Source of the DNA: Bradyrhizobium sediminis
GTDB lineage: Bacteria; Pseudomonadota; Alphaproteobacteria; Rhizobiales; Xanthobacteraceae
Reading direction: 5' to 3'
DNA length: 64,000 nt
Assembly (NCBI RefSeq): GCF_018736085.1
Contig: NZ_CP076134.1
Coordinates: 5,280,501-5,344,500, forward strand
Part shown: positions 11,301-19,040 of the stretch, piece after piece
Position numbering within the stretch: position 1 is the stretch's first letter
Layout of the letters: each line of letters begins with the position of its first letter
Position numbers and translations under genes: made by a program
The notes under the pieces: model-generated
What the model was told of the DNA's origin: nothing
What the model saw: only the letters and a program-made list of their open reading frames with translations
The model's database searches: none

Positions 11301-11504
11301 CTGCTCGATCGGCAGCGCCACGGTGTCGATCACGGTCTTGGCGCTGGCGCCGGGATAGCGGGTGGTGACCTGCACCGTCGGCGGCACCACGTCGGGATAT
11401 TGCGCGACCGCGAGGCTGAACAGCGCCACCCCGCCGATCAGGATCATCAGGATCGCGATGACGTTGGAAAGAACCGGCCGCTCGATGAAAAATTTCGAAA
11501 TCAT
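8334..11504 (-). CDS. RND multidrug efflux transporter, inner-membrane permease (AcrB/MexB type, HAE1)
   Basis: A 1056-residue inner-membrane pump starting MISKFFIERPVLSNV, typical of hydrophobe/amphiphile RND permeases that drive drug export with the proton gradient. The proton-relay aspartates are present in GIVVDDAIVVVE (TM4) and the partner lysine in ALSAKNAILIVEVA (TM10). Length and the repeated 12-TM layout are normal for the family. The gene begins 10 bases after the adaptor gene stop, so the two form an operon. No TolC-like outer-membrane factor is adjacent. The in-frame extension upstream of 11504 overlaps the adaptor gene and was rejected. Confidence 0.93.
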   Translation of the reverse strand: MISKFFIERPVLSNVIAILMILIGGVALFSLAVAQYPDVVPPTVQVTTRYPGASAKTVIDTVALPIEQQVNGVEDMLYMQSYSGADGTYSLTVTFKIGTDLNFAQVLVQNRVSSALSQLPQSVQNQGVTVQKRSTAILLFVTLTSPNATYDSLFLSNYATINIRDELSRLPGVGNVTVFGAGQYSMRVWLDPNKLQVRGLMPQDVISSIQQQSQQVTAGQVGAPPTPAGQAFQYTLNVNGRLDDKSQFENIIVKTGSSGDVTRVRDVGWVELGAQTYSQIFSLNNKPSTGIGVFQSPGANALEVEKAVEAKMAALAKGFPQDIKYDTPFDTTKFVSESIKEVYKTLIEAGFLVLIVILIFLQDWRAMLVPATTVPVTIIGAFAAMAALGFTVNISTLFAIVLAIGIVVDDAIVVVEGAAHNIEQGMSGHDAAIKAMDALFAPIVGITLVLISVFLPAAFLPGLTGRMYAQFALVIAATALLSAVNAATLKPTQCALWLRRPVPPEQRNFFYRGFNAVYDRLERGYAGLIGRLVAHSNLSVISALILIGIAGYGLSRVPTGFIPTEDQGYLLVAVQLPDGAALDRTQRVLHQVSELAGKSPGVEQVIGIAGISALDNSSSLANAGVAYLVLKEWSARGPGEDLRSLFVGLNEKLSVIQEARILVIPPPPIQGIGNAAGFAMQVQLRDGNADFGKLQAIAGAIVSNAQTQSALQRVSSSFRSMVPQFDVEVDRIKTQTLHVTTDQIFSTLSSYMGSTYVNQFNKFGRTFQVYAQADAQFRLTPRDIEKLMVRNSQGDMIPLGTVAKITPAVGPSLISLYNLYPSATVIGLPATGYSSGQSMALMEEIAAKTLPAGTGYEWTAMSYQEKVVGGQIYFAFGLALLLVYLVLAGQYESWYAPISVILAVPLSLLGPMSVLTALRIENNLYTQIGIILLIALSAKNAILIVEVALELHVRDRKPLMESAIEAARARFRPILMTSFAFILGVVPLVLATGAGASARKSIGITVFSGMIASTCLAVLFVPTFFVVVQRFENWLAGRKSEAPAPQPVAPTPRGTH

Positions 11505-11514
11505 GGGCCCGGTC

Positions 11515-12717
11515 CTATTTGGCCGACGCCGGCGACGCTTCGATCTTCTGCAGCTGCGGGTCGACCTTCTGGCCGGGGATCGCGCGCAACAGCCCTGCGA
11601 TGACGACGCGATCATCGGGCTTCAGGCCGTTTTCGATCACGCGCAGCTCACCATCCAGCGGTCCGGCCTGCACCTTGCGCTGCTCGACGACATTATCCTT
11701 GTTCACCACCAGCACGTAGCGTCCGGCCTGATCGCTGCCGAGCGCCGCGTCGGGCACCAGCAATGCGTTCTGCTGCTGATCGAGAGGCACGCGAATCCGG
11801 ACGAAAGAGCCGGGCAGCAATGCCCGGTCGGAATTCGGCAGCACGCCGCGCACCGCCAGCGTACCGGTCGACTGGTTGATGGTCGGCGCGGCGTAATCGA
11901 GCTTGCCCTTGTGCGGATAGCCGTCTTCGGTCTGCAGCCCGACCTCGATCGGCAATTGCCGGAGATCGTTCACCGTCATGCCCCGCCGGCGCGCTTCCTC
12001 GCGAATCCGCAGCACGTCCTGTTCGTTGACGCTGAAATTCACGTAGATCGGATCGAGCGCGACGATAGTCGCCAATTGCGTCGGCGACGACGCGCCGACG
12101 AGTTCGCCGACCGAGATGAGATGCGCGCTGACGACGCCGTCGAACGGCGCCGTAACGGTGGTGTAGCCGTAATTGACCTGCGCGATCCTGGTGTTGACCT
12201 GGGCCTGCGCGAGGTTGGCCTGCGCGTTGTCGCGGGACGACGTCGAGGTGTCGAGCGTGGCCTGCGAGACGACTTGCCGCGAGACCAGTTCGGACTGGCG
12301 CTTGAAATCGGATTCCGCTTGTTTCAGCGACGCCTGCGCGCCGGCCTCGGCCGCCTGCGCCTGTTCGAGCTTGAGCTTGTAGGTCTCGGGCTCGATCGTG
12401 AACAGCGTGGTGCCCTGCTTGACGAAGTTGCCGTCCTGGTAATCGATCGATTGCAGAAATCCCTGCACCCGCGCGACCAGATCGACGCTCTTGATCGGAG
12501 CGGTGTTGCCGGTGGCTTCGAGAAAACGCGTGATGCTTCGCAGCGCCGGCACGCCGACATCCACCTTCGGCGGCGGCGGCGGCACGAAACTATTTTGTTC
12601 GCAGGCACTTAATGTAACGAGCGCGAACAGCGCGAAAGCAGCACGGCAAGCGCCGGTGACTCTTTGCCGAACACTGCCGTTCGGACCGCTGCAGGCTGGC
12701 GAACGCGCAGGCATCAT
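11515..12717 (-). CDS. RND efflux periplasmic adaptor lipoprotein (AcrA/MexA family)
   Basis: About 400 residues starting at one of two adjacent ATGs (12717 or 12714). A hydrophobic stretch ending in LSAC gives a lipobox, so the protein is predicted to be tethered to the inner membrane facing the periplasm. It then shows the membrane-fusion layout: a biotinyl-lipoyl strand (RVQGFLQSIDYQDGNFVKQG), a coiled-coil hairpin rich in Gln/Ala (LKLEQAQAAEAGAQASLKQA), and a beta-barrel region (VTAPFDGVVSAHLISVGELV). It bridges the RND permease to an outer-membrane channel. It is transcribed first in the operon; the promoter should lie in the 210-base gap shared with the divergent Cys-repeat gene. Confidence 0.9.
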   Translation of the reverse strand: MMPARSPACSGPNGSVRQRVTGACRAAFALFALVTLSACEQNSFVPPPPPKVDVGVPALRSITRFLEATGNTAPIKSVDLVARVQGFLQSIDYQDGNFVKQGTTLFTIEPETYKLKLEQAQAAEAGAQASLKQAESDFKRQSELVSRQVVSQATLDTSTSSRDNAQANLAQAQVNTRIAQVNYGYTTVTAPFDGVVSAHLISVGELVGASSPTQLATIVALDPIYVNFSVNEQDVLRIREEARRRGMTVNDLRQLPIEVGLQTEDGYPHKGKLDYAAPTINQSTGTLAVRGVLPNSDRALLPGSFVRIRVPLDQQQNALLVPDAALGSDQAGRYVLVVNKDNVVEQRKVQAGPLDGELRVIENGLKPDDRVVIAGLLRAIPGQKVDPQLQKIEASPASAK

Positions 12718-12927
12718 TCGCGGACCCCAATTTGTTCTTATTCCGAAAAGGTTTTGGTTCGGAAGCAGGCCATCCATGAATAGCAACAATCCTCTTGCGG
12801 TAAAACCTGAAACCGAAAATGATAATGCTGCGTTCGAAATTTTCTCTGTCACCCTTTTGTCACCCCTCTACTGGATTTCGCTTCGATTGCAGCGGCGGCT
12901 CGAGCGACACGATAAGGATTTCTTCAA

Positions 12928-13764
12928 ATGATCAACACGTTAAAACATTGGGCAGTGATGGCAACCGCCATGTTCATGGTGGTGACGACGGCGTTTTCGC
13001 AAGCACCGACTGATGCACAACGCAGCGCCATCCGGTCCGAATGCCGCGCCGATTATCAGGCGCATTGCGCCAGCGTGCCGCCGGGCGGCGAAGCGTCGCT
13101 GCAATGTCTGCAGAAGAACATGTCGAGCCTTTCGTCGGGCTGCGCGGGCGCGGTGCGCGCGGTGGGACCTGCCGCAGCGCCGAAGGCCGAATCCGCGCCG
13201 GCCGCGGCACCCAAGGCCGAGCCCGCTCCGGCTGCTGCACCGGCGAAGCCCGCTGCAGCGACCGCGGCGCCAGCGGCGGCGCCGGCCGCTGCTCCCAAGG
13301 CGGCGACGGGCGCACCGGCGAAACAGCCTGATGATGCGCAGGTTTCCGCGATCCGCAACGCGTGCCGCTCCGATTATCAAAAGGTTTGCGCCGGGGTACC
13401 GACCGGCGGTTCTGCGGCGCTGCAATGCCTGGAGAAGAACAAGGCGAAGACGTCGGGCGGCTGCCAGCAGGCCCTCAACGCCGTCAGCGGCGGCACGGCC
13501 GCGCCTGCCGCAGGCGTCGCTACCGCAACTGCCAGTCCGGGAGCGGCGCCCGCCGCGGCTGCGCCCGCGCCGGCCTTGAGGCTGCGGCCGATGCTGCCGC
13601 GCGAGGAGTTGTTCGTGTTGAGGTCGGCTTGCAGCGGCGACGTTCGCGGGCTCTGCGGCGGCGTAGCGCCCGGCGGCGGCCGCATCATGCAATGCCTGGC
13701 GAACCAGGCCGCCACGATTTCGCCTGCCTGCAAACAGGTGCTGGTGCAGTTCGCCGCGCAATAA
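12928..13764 (+). CDS. Secreted protein with three cysteine-rich repeats
   Basis: A 278-residue protein with a signal peptide (about 1-25, ending AFSQA). It has three repeats of about 45 residues at roughly 34-80, 139-187 and 228-276. Each repeat has four cysteines with exactly the same spacing, C-x7-C-x12-C-x11-C (C39/47/60/72, C146/154/167/179, C235/243/256/268). The repeats are joined by Ala/Pro/Lys linkers that look flexible. This resembles the Cys-rich GLG1 (Golgi apparatus protein 1) repeat family found in many rhizobial secreted proteins of unknown role. A periplasmic location with disulfides inside each repeat is inferred. It is divergent from the efflux operon. Confidence 0.8.
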   Translation: MINTLKHWAVMATAMFMVVTTAFSQAPTDAQRSAIRSECRADYQAHCASVPPGGEASLQCLQKNMSSLSSGCAGAVRAVGPAAAPKAESAPAAAPKAEPAPAAAPAKPAAATAAPAAAPAAAPKAATGAPAKQPDDAQVSAIRNACRSDYQKVCAGVPTGGSAALQCLEKNKAKTSGGCQQALNAVSGGTAAPAAGVATATASPGAAPAAAAPAPALRLRPMLPREELFVLRSACSGDVRGLCGGVAPGGGRIMQCLANQAATISPACKQVLVQFAAQ

Positions 13765-13780
13765 GTCGGCGCAGGCAAGC

Positions 13781-13803
13781 CCGGCGGCCTCGCAGGCCGC
13801 CGG
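13781..13803. terminator. GC-rich hairpin after the Cys-repeat gene
   Basis: A perfect 10-base stem CCGGCGGCCT / AGGCCGCCGG with a 3-base loop lies 16 bases after the stop. There is no following T-run, so it may be a 3'-stabilising or Rho-assisted structure rather than a classical intrinsic terminator. Confidence 0.45.
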
Positions 13804-13921
13804 TCATTCCCCGCGAAACGCGAGGATGAGCTGGATCAACCGCACCGACTACGAAAAGTACATAACGTACGCTGAATTTCTCCATCGGCCGATAACGCCG
13901 ACGTCAGCAGGACCGCCCGGT

Positions 13922-14788
13922 TCAGCGTGATGCTGCGGAACCCGGCGAGTTCTGGCTCGTCGTCCAGCGACCGCCGATCTTTTCCGTCAAAGTGCGGCAG
14001 ACCTGCATCAGCCTTTCGACCACGGCCTGGTCATGCCGGCGGTCGAAGGCGGACGTCGCGATCACGGTGACGACGAGCGCGGCACGTGCCTGGATATCGA
14101 GAATCGGCACCGCGGTGGCCCGCAATCCCGGGATCAGCATCTCGTCGACGGATGCCGACATGGCGCCCCGCACCTTGCTGCGGATGGCGTTCACATCGAC
14201 GGCGCGCTTGTCGACCGGTTTCTCATCTTCGATCGCGTTGGCCGCTTCTTCGTCATTCATGAAGCTGAGGAAGACGTGTCCGGTGGCCGATCCGAGCAGC
14301 GGCAGCACCGATCCAACCGTCAGCGACGTCGTCACCGGCGGGCGGCCGGCGTGCCAGCGCACGATGGTTGGGCCGAGCGGGCCGCGGGCTGCGACCAGCG
14401 TGGTGCGTCCGGTCTCGCGCGTGAAGGCTGCGATGGCTGGATCGGCGTCCGCGAAGACGTCGGTGCGCGCGAGAGCCGCAAGGCCGATCTGGATCGCCTG
14501 CGGGCCGAGGTCGTAGCGGCCCGATGAGGCGTCCTGATGCGCCATGCCGGAGGCGATCAGGCTCGCGAGATAGCGATGGGTCTGGGAAGCGGACAGGCCC
14601 GAGCGCTTCGCCACGACGCCGAGCGTGGCCGATTCCGGCTCGGCCGCCAGCGCGGCCAGCACGCGGAAACCGATATTGACCGACTGAATGCCGCGCCGGG
14701 GGGACGGCGTCGCATCGGACTCTCCGTCGATGCGCAGGCCCTTCAGCGCTTTGCTGGTCGTTACCGGGCGAGGCTTCTTGGTGCGCAT
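13922..14788 (-). CDS. IclR family transcriptional regulator
   Basis: A 288-residue regulator. The N-terminal winged helix-turn-helix is visible around residues 35-95 (IQSVNIGFRVLAAL, GLSASQTHRYLASLIASGM) and the C-terminal effector domain around 110-275 (LGPTIVRWHAGRPPV, LLGSATGHVFLSF). IclR proteins commonly control aromatic catabolism and bind the substrate or its CoA ester. The gene is divergent from the flavin monooxygenase/CoA ligase operon, and the intergenic region carries palindromes at 14870-14898, so local control of that operon is likely. The effector is not known. Confidence 0.9.
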   Translation of the reverse strand: MRTKKPRPVTTSKALKGLRIDGESDATPSPRRGIQSVNIGFRVLAALAAEPESATLGVVAKRSGLSASQTHRYLASLIASGMAHQDASSGRYDLGPQAIQIGLAALARTDVFADADPAIAAFTRETGRTTLVAARGPLGPTIVRWHAGRPPVTTSLTVGSVLPLLGSATGHVFLSFMNDEEAANAIEDEKPVDKRAVDVNAIRSKVRGAMSASVDEMLIPGLRATAVPILDIQARAALVVTVIATSAFDRRHDQAVVERLMQVCRTLTEKIGGRWTTSQNSPGSAASR

Positions 14789-14869
14789 GGCGGGTCACGA
14801 TCGAAGTTCAGGGACGGGAACCTACGCAGTGGCGGCCGGATTTGACCATCGGTCCCGTCGATACGGACT

Positions 14870-14898
14870 ATTGCATATTTGGCAATGAATTGTACAAT
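14870..14898. promoter_or_regulatory. Candidate IclR operator palindromes
   Basis: Two adjacent inverted repeats lie between the divergent IclR and monooxygenase genes: ATTGC-N7-GCAAT at 14870-14886 and the perfect palindrome ATTGTACAAT at 14889-14898. They sit 25-50 bases upstream of the monooxygenase start. Assignment to IclR is by position only. Confidence 0.45.
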
Positions 14899-14922
14899 GT
14901 AAAAAAAACGATGGAGGAGCAT

Positions 14923-16074
14923 GTGCGTATCGCCGTGATCGGCGGGGGCCCCGGAGGTCTCTATTTCTCGTACCTCTGGAAGAAGCGCCACCCGGACGCC
15001 CAGATCGATCTGTTCGAGCAGAATCCGGCCGGCGCCACCTGGGGCTTCGGCGTGGTGTTCTCCGAGCAGGCGCTCGAATTCCTGCGCGCCGACGATCCCG
15101 ACACTGTCGACGCGATCGCGCCGCGGATGGAGAGCTGGAAGAACATCACCCTGAATTTGCGCAGCGAAAGCGTCGAGATCGACGGCGTCGGATTCTCCTC
15201 GATCGGCCGGCTCGAGCTTTTGACCATCCTGCAGCAGCGCGCCCATGCCGTCGGCGTTACGCCGCAATATGAAACGCTGCTGCAGTCGCTGGATCAATTG
15301 ACCGGCTACGACCTGATCGTCGCGGCCGACGGCCTGAACTCGCTGGTGCGCCGCGGCTTCGAAGGCGACTTCGGCACTTCATTGTCCTATTCCACCAACA
15401 AGTTCGCCTGGTACGGCACGACCAAGCGCTTCGAGACGCTGTCGCAGACCTTCGTGAAGACCGACCTCGGCACCTTCAACGCCCATCACTACCGCTACTC
15501 GCCTGACATGAGCACGTTCCTGGTCGAGTGCGATGCCGCGACCTGGCAGCGCTATGGTTTCGCCGACAAGACGATCGAACAATCGCAGGCGATCTGCGAG
15601 CAGGTCTTCGCCGCCACGCTCGGCGGACACAGGCTGGTGTCGAACAAATCGGTGTGGCGCAACTTCCCATGGATCTGGAACGAACGCTGGTCGTTCAGAA
15701 ACATGGTGTTGATCGGCGATGCCCTGCATACGGCGCATTTCTCGATCGGATCTGGCACCCGGCTCGCGATCGAGGATGCGATTGCGCTGGTCAAGGCGCT
15801 GGAGGCCGAGCACGATGTGTCCGCGGCGCTCAACCGCTACCAGGCCGACCGCAAGCCGATCGTGCATAAGCTGGTGAAGGCGGCGCGGACCAGCGCCGAC
15901 TGGTACGAAAACTTTCCCGAACATATGAAGCTCGATCTGATGGATTTTGGTTACAGCTACATCACCCGCTCCGGCCGCATCGACGATATCCGGCTGCGCG
16001 CGATGTCGCCGGCCTTCATGGCGCGCTACGAGGCGTCGAAGCGGCCGTTGCAGCAGGGCGGGAGCCGGACATGA
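14923..16074 (+). CDS. FAD-dependent monooxygenase, salicylyl-CoA 5-hydroxylase-like
   Basis: A 383-residue class A flavin hydroxylase. It begins RIAVIGGGPGGLYFSYLWKK (Rossmann FAD site), followed by GFGVVFSEQALEFLRADDP, and has the second FAD motif GDALHTAHFSIGSGTRLAIE (around residues 268-287). These segments match the salicylyl-CoA / 2-aminobenzoyl-CoA monooxygenase subgroup rather than free-acid hydroxylases. The start chosen is GTG 14923, because a strong GGAGGAG site lies just before it; the ATG at 14911 overlaps that site. Its stop overlaps the CoA-ligase start by 4 bases, so the ligase would make the CoA ester and this enzyme would hydroxylate it. The product would be gentisyl-CoA if the substrate is salicylate (inference). 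Confidence 0.75.
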   Translation: MRIAVIGGGPGGLYFSYLWKKRHPDAQIDLFEQNPAGATWGFGVVFSEQALEFLRADDPDTVDAIAPRMESWKNITLNLRSESVEIDGVGFSSIGRLELLTILQQRAHAVGVTPQYETLLQSLDQLTGYDLIVAADGLNSLVRRGFEGDFGTSLSYSTNKFAWYGTTKRFETLSQTFVKTDLGTFNAHHYRYSPDMSTFLVECDAATWQRYGFADKTIEQSQAICEQVFAATLGGHRLVSNKSVWRNFPWIWNERWSFRNMVLIGDALHTAHFSIGSGTRLAIEDAIALVKALEAEHDVSAALNRYQADRKPIVHKLVKAARTSADWYENFPEHMKLDLMDFGYSYITRSGRIDDIRLRAMSPAFMARYEASKRPLQQGGSRT

Positions 16075-17699
16075 CGCGGCCGGATCGCACGCTGGAGATC
16101 GCCGACGGCGTGCCGTCCGACAGCCCCGGTGCGCGCGAAATCGGCTTTGCGATTCCGCAAATCTACAATGCGAGCCGCATCCTGTTCGACAATCTCGGCA
16201 AGGGCCGCGGCGACCGGCCGGCGCTGATCGGCCCGGGCGGATCGCGCAGCTATGCCGAGCTCTGCGCTGAAGCCTGCCGCTGGGGCCACGGCTTCATCTC
16301 GCTCGGACTGAAGCGCGGCGACCGCGTCCTGATGTTCCTCGACGATACGCCGGCCTATCCGGCGGCGTTCTTCGGCGCGGTGCGCGCCGGTTTCGTGCCG
16401 CTGCTGATCAACACGCTGACGCCGCCGGACCTGCTGCAATTCTATCTCGCCGATTCCGGCGCCGCGGTTGCCGTCACCGACGCCGAATTTGTTGCGCGCT
16501 TCGACGCGCAGGCCTGCAAGGATACACAGCTGCGCACGCTGATCGTGGTCAATGGCGCGGCCGGCGATCATGCAGTACCGGACACGATCATCACCGGGCC
16601 GTGGCTGCAGGGATTTTCCACCGAGCTCGCGGAAGCCGGCACCGACCGCAACGAAATGGCGTTCTGGATGTATTCGTCGGGTTCGACCGGACGGCCCAAG
16701 GGTATCGTCCACCTGCAGCACGACATGGCCTATAGCGAGGCCGCGTTCGCACGCAATGTGCTAAAGCTTGAAGCCAACGACATCTGTTTCTCGGTGCCGA
16801 AGATGTTCTTCGCCTACGGCTTCGGCAACTCCATCACCTTTCCGTTCGCGGCCGGCGCGGCGACGCTGCTGCTGCCGGGCCAGCCGAAGCCGGCGGCGAT
16901 CTTCGCGGCGATCGAACGGTTCAAGCCTTCCGTCTTCTTCGGCTTGCCGACGCTCTACACTTCCCTGACCAAGGCCGACGGTGCAACCAACACGGATTTC
17001 TCCTCGCTGCGGATGGCGCTATCAGCCGCGGAAGTGCTTTCGGCCGAGGTCTTCAATGGCTGGAAGCGGCTGACCGGCCTCGAGATCGTCGAAGGGCTGG
17101 GATCGACGGAAGTGCTGCACATCTATCTCAGCAATCGTCCGGAGAAGAAAAAGCTCGGCGCCGCCGGGTTGCGCGTGCCCGGCTATGAGGTCGCGCTCAG
17201 GGACAAGGATGGCCGCGAGGTCGGCGACAACGAGGAAGGCATCTTGTGGGTGCGCGGCGATTCCAACACGCCGCTGTACTGGAACCGGCCGGACAAATCG
17301 GCCGAAACCATCCGCGACGGCGGGTGGATCTACACCGGCGACCGCTTCGTGCGCGATGCCGACGGCTTCCATTTCTTCCGCGGCCGCGCCGACGACCTCG
17401 TCAAGATCTCCGGCCAGTGGGTCTATCCGCTCGAGGTCGAGCTTTGCCTCGCCGAACATCCCGCCGTTCGCGAATGCGCGGTGTTCGCCGCCGAACTGCC
17501 CGATCGGCGCATGACCCTGAAGGCGGTGGTGGTGATGAACGACCGCGGCTTCGATGCCGGCAATGTGACGAAGATGCTGCAGGATTTCGTCAAGGCAAAG
17601 CTGCTGCCCTACAAATACCCGCGCGAGATCAGCTTCATCGAGGAATTGCCGAAGACCGGCACCGGGAAAATCGACCGGCAGGCGTTGTTGAAGGTGTAA
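16071..17699 (+). CDS. Benzoate-CoA ligase family protein
   Basis: A 542-residue AMP-forming acyl-CoA synthetase. It has the phosphate-binding loop MYSSGSTGRPKGIVH (about 199-213), the A5-type motif EGLGSTEVLHIYLSN (about 343-357) and the C-terminal hinge and lysine in ELPKTGTGKIDRQALL. SVPKMFFAYGFGNSITFPF is characteristic of benzoate/2-aminobenzoate/hydroxybenzoate CoA ligases. It overlaps the preceding monooxygenase (ATGA) and so shares its substrate, probably salicylate or anthranilate. An IS630-family element begins directly after its TAA stop, leaving the coding sequence intact. Confidence 0.85.
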   Translation: MTRPDRTLEIADGVPSDSPGAREIGFAIPQIYNASRILFDNLGKGRGDRPALIGPGGSRSYAELCAEACRWGHGFISLGLKRGDRVLMFLDDTPAYPAAFFGAVRAGFVPLLINTLTPPDLLQFYLADSGAAVAVTDAEFVARFDAQACKDTQLRTLIVVNGAAGDHAVPDTIITGPWLQGFSTELAEAGTDRNEMAFWMYSSGSTGRPKGIVHLQHDMAYSEAAFARNVLKLEANDICFSVPKMFFAYGFGNSITFPFAAGAATLLLPGQPKPAAIFAAIERFKPSVFFGLPTLYTSLTKADGATNTDFSSLRMALSAAEVLSAEVFNGWKRLTGLEIVEGLGSTEVLHIYLSNRPEKKKLGAAGLRVPGYEVALRDKDGREVGDNEEGILWVRGDSNTPLYWNRPDKSAETIRDGGWIYTGDRFVRDADGFHFFRGRADDLVKISGQWVYPLEVELCLAEHPAVRECAVFAAELPDRRMTLKAVVVMNDRGFDAGNVTKMLQDFVKAKLLPYKYPREISFIEELPKTGTGKIDRQALLKV

Positions 17700-18866
17700 T
17701 ACCAACGGCCTCAAGGAATGACCGTCGCCCAGGTTCTGGATGTGATTGAGGCAACGCGCTCGGGGTCGTCGGCGAAGAAGCGCCAAGCAGCGCAGGATTT
17801 GTCGACAATGTCGTCGTAGCTTTCGAACACGGTGATGGCGAGTTTGTTGCCGCGCAGATATTCCCAGACATTCTCGACCGGGTTCAGCTCTGGAGCGTAG
17901 GGCGGCAGGCGGACGAGCGTGATGTTGCTTGGAACGGAGAGACGCGCCGCGACGTGATAGCCTGCGCCATCAATGACGAGCGCAGCATGTGCTCCCGGCG
18001 CAACACGGCGGCCGATTTCGGCCAGATGCATGGACATGGCATCGGTATCGGCGGCGGGCAGGACGAGCGCCGCCGTAGCTCGGCGTTGCGGACAGACGGC
18101 GCCAAAAATGTAAGCCCACTCGTAGCGTTGGTCGCGTGGCGCACGAGGCCGTGTTCCTCGCTTGGCCCAGACGCGGGTCAGCGTCCCTTGCTGGCCGATG
18201 CGGGCTTCGTCCTGGAACCAGATTTCGATGGGTTTGTCTTTCGCGCGGTCGGGGAGTTGCGCCGCGACCGTTGCGGCAAAGTTTTTTTAAAGGCCTCCTG
18301 GGCTTCTTCGTCGGCCTGCGGATGGCGCGGACGCACCGAGAGCCGGCGGTAGCCGAGCTTCGCCAGCACCTTGCCGACCGAGCGTTCATGCAATGCGACG
18401 CCAAAGCGCCGTTGCAACTCGTCGCGCAAATCCACGCGCCGCCAGCGCACTACCCCATGGCGAGCCGGATCGGGCCCGGCCTCAACCAGCTTGGCCAGTT
18501 CGGCTTGCTGCTCCGCTGTGAGTTTTGGCGTGGGACCTGGCGTCTTCAAATCGTGCAGGCCGTCCAAGCCCTCAGCGTTGTAGCGATGCACCCAATCCCG
18601 CAGGGTCTGGCGATCCATGCCGCAGCTCTCCGCCGCCGACTTGCGATCCATCCCATCGAGCACCATCGCAAGAGCCAACATCCGCCGTGCTGCTGAACCA
18701 TCCTTCTCCCGGCCCGCCGCCGCACGAAGGTCCTTTGCCGTCAAATCAAGCCGTAGGATCCTAACCGCTCCACCCATCGATGCTGCTCCTCTCAAAAGCA
18801 AACATCGAGTCAGAGTTTCTCTGATTTGGGAATCCCAAAATGAGTCAAAAGCCGCGGCCGTTGGTA
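17700..18866 (-). mobile_element. IS630-family insertion sequence
   Basis: The left end TACCAACGGCC at 17700-17710 and the right end GGCCGTTGGTA at 18856-18866 are exact inverted copies, beginning with TA as expected for the TA target preference of the IS630/Tc1-mariner group. About 1.17 kb long, with one transposase in two frames on the minus strand. It sits between the stop codon of the CoA ligase and the end of the convergent 3-hydroxybenzoate hydroxylase gene, so it breaks no gene. Confidence 0.85.
17711..18777 (-). CDS. IS630-family transposase (two frames, probable -1 frameshift)
   Basis: The first part (18777 down to about 18287) starts MGGAVRILRLDLTAKDLR and contains a helix-turn-helix N-terminus (SAAESCGMDRQTLRDWVHRY) and a winkled linker. 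The second part (about 18287 down to 17711), in the -1 frame, reads NFAATVAAQLPDRAKDK and then the DDE catalytic region: IEIWFQDEARIGQQG (first Asp), LVIDGAGYH (second Asp) and LPPYAPELNPVENVW (final Glu). The junction is a run of seven A on the coding strand (T-run at 18284-18290). Fusion gives about 355 residues, normal for the family. A true frameshift mutation or a programmed slip both fit; many IS630 elements use the latter. Confidence 0.8.
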
Positions 18867-18895
18867 TAAGACTCATACGCTTCAACAAACTCGAT

Positions 18896-19027
18896 GTCGT
18901 CCCGGCGAACGCCGGGACCCATACGCCGCGGCTTCTCGTCTTGGAAACAGCTGCCCAACGACTTTCGCACAACATCAACAGTTGTGGCTATGGGTCCCGG
19001 CTCTGCGCTTCGCTTGGCCGGGACGAC
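18896..19027. repeat. Palindromic repeat, family B (copy 2)
   Basis: GTCGTCCCGGCGAACGCCGG at the left and GGCCGGGACGAC at the right, with inner GGGACCCATAC / TATGGGTCCC. It lies just outside the IS630 right end and is separate from it. Confidence 0.85.
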
Positions 19028-19040
19028 GGATAGTTTTTGT

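Noticed and set aside
8835..11603. 922-codon plus-strand frame antisense to the RND permease
   Set aside because: Composition is Arg/His/Asp-rich without domains, while the minus strand shows intact RND motifs in every region.
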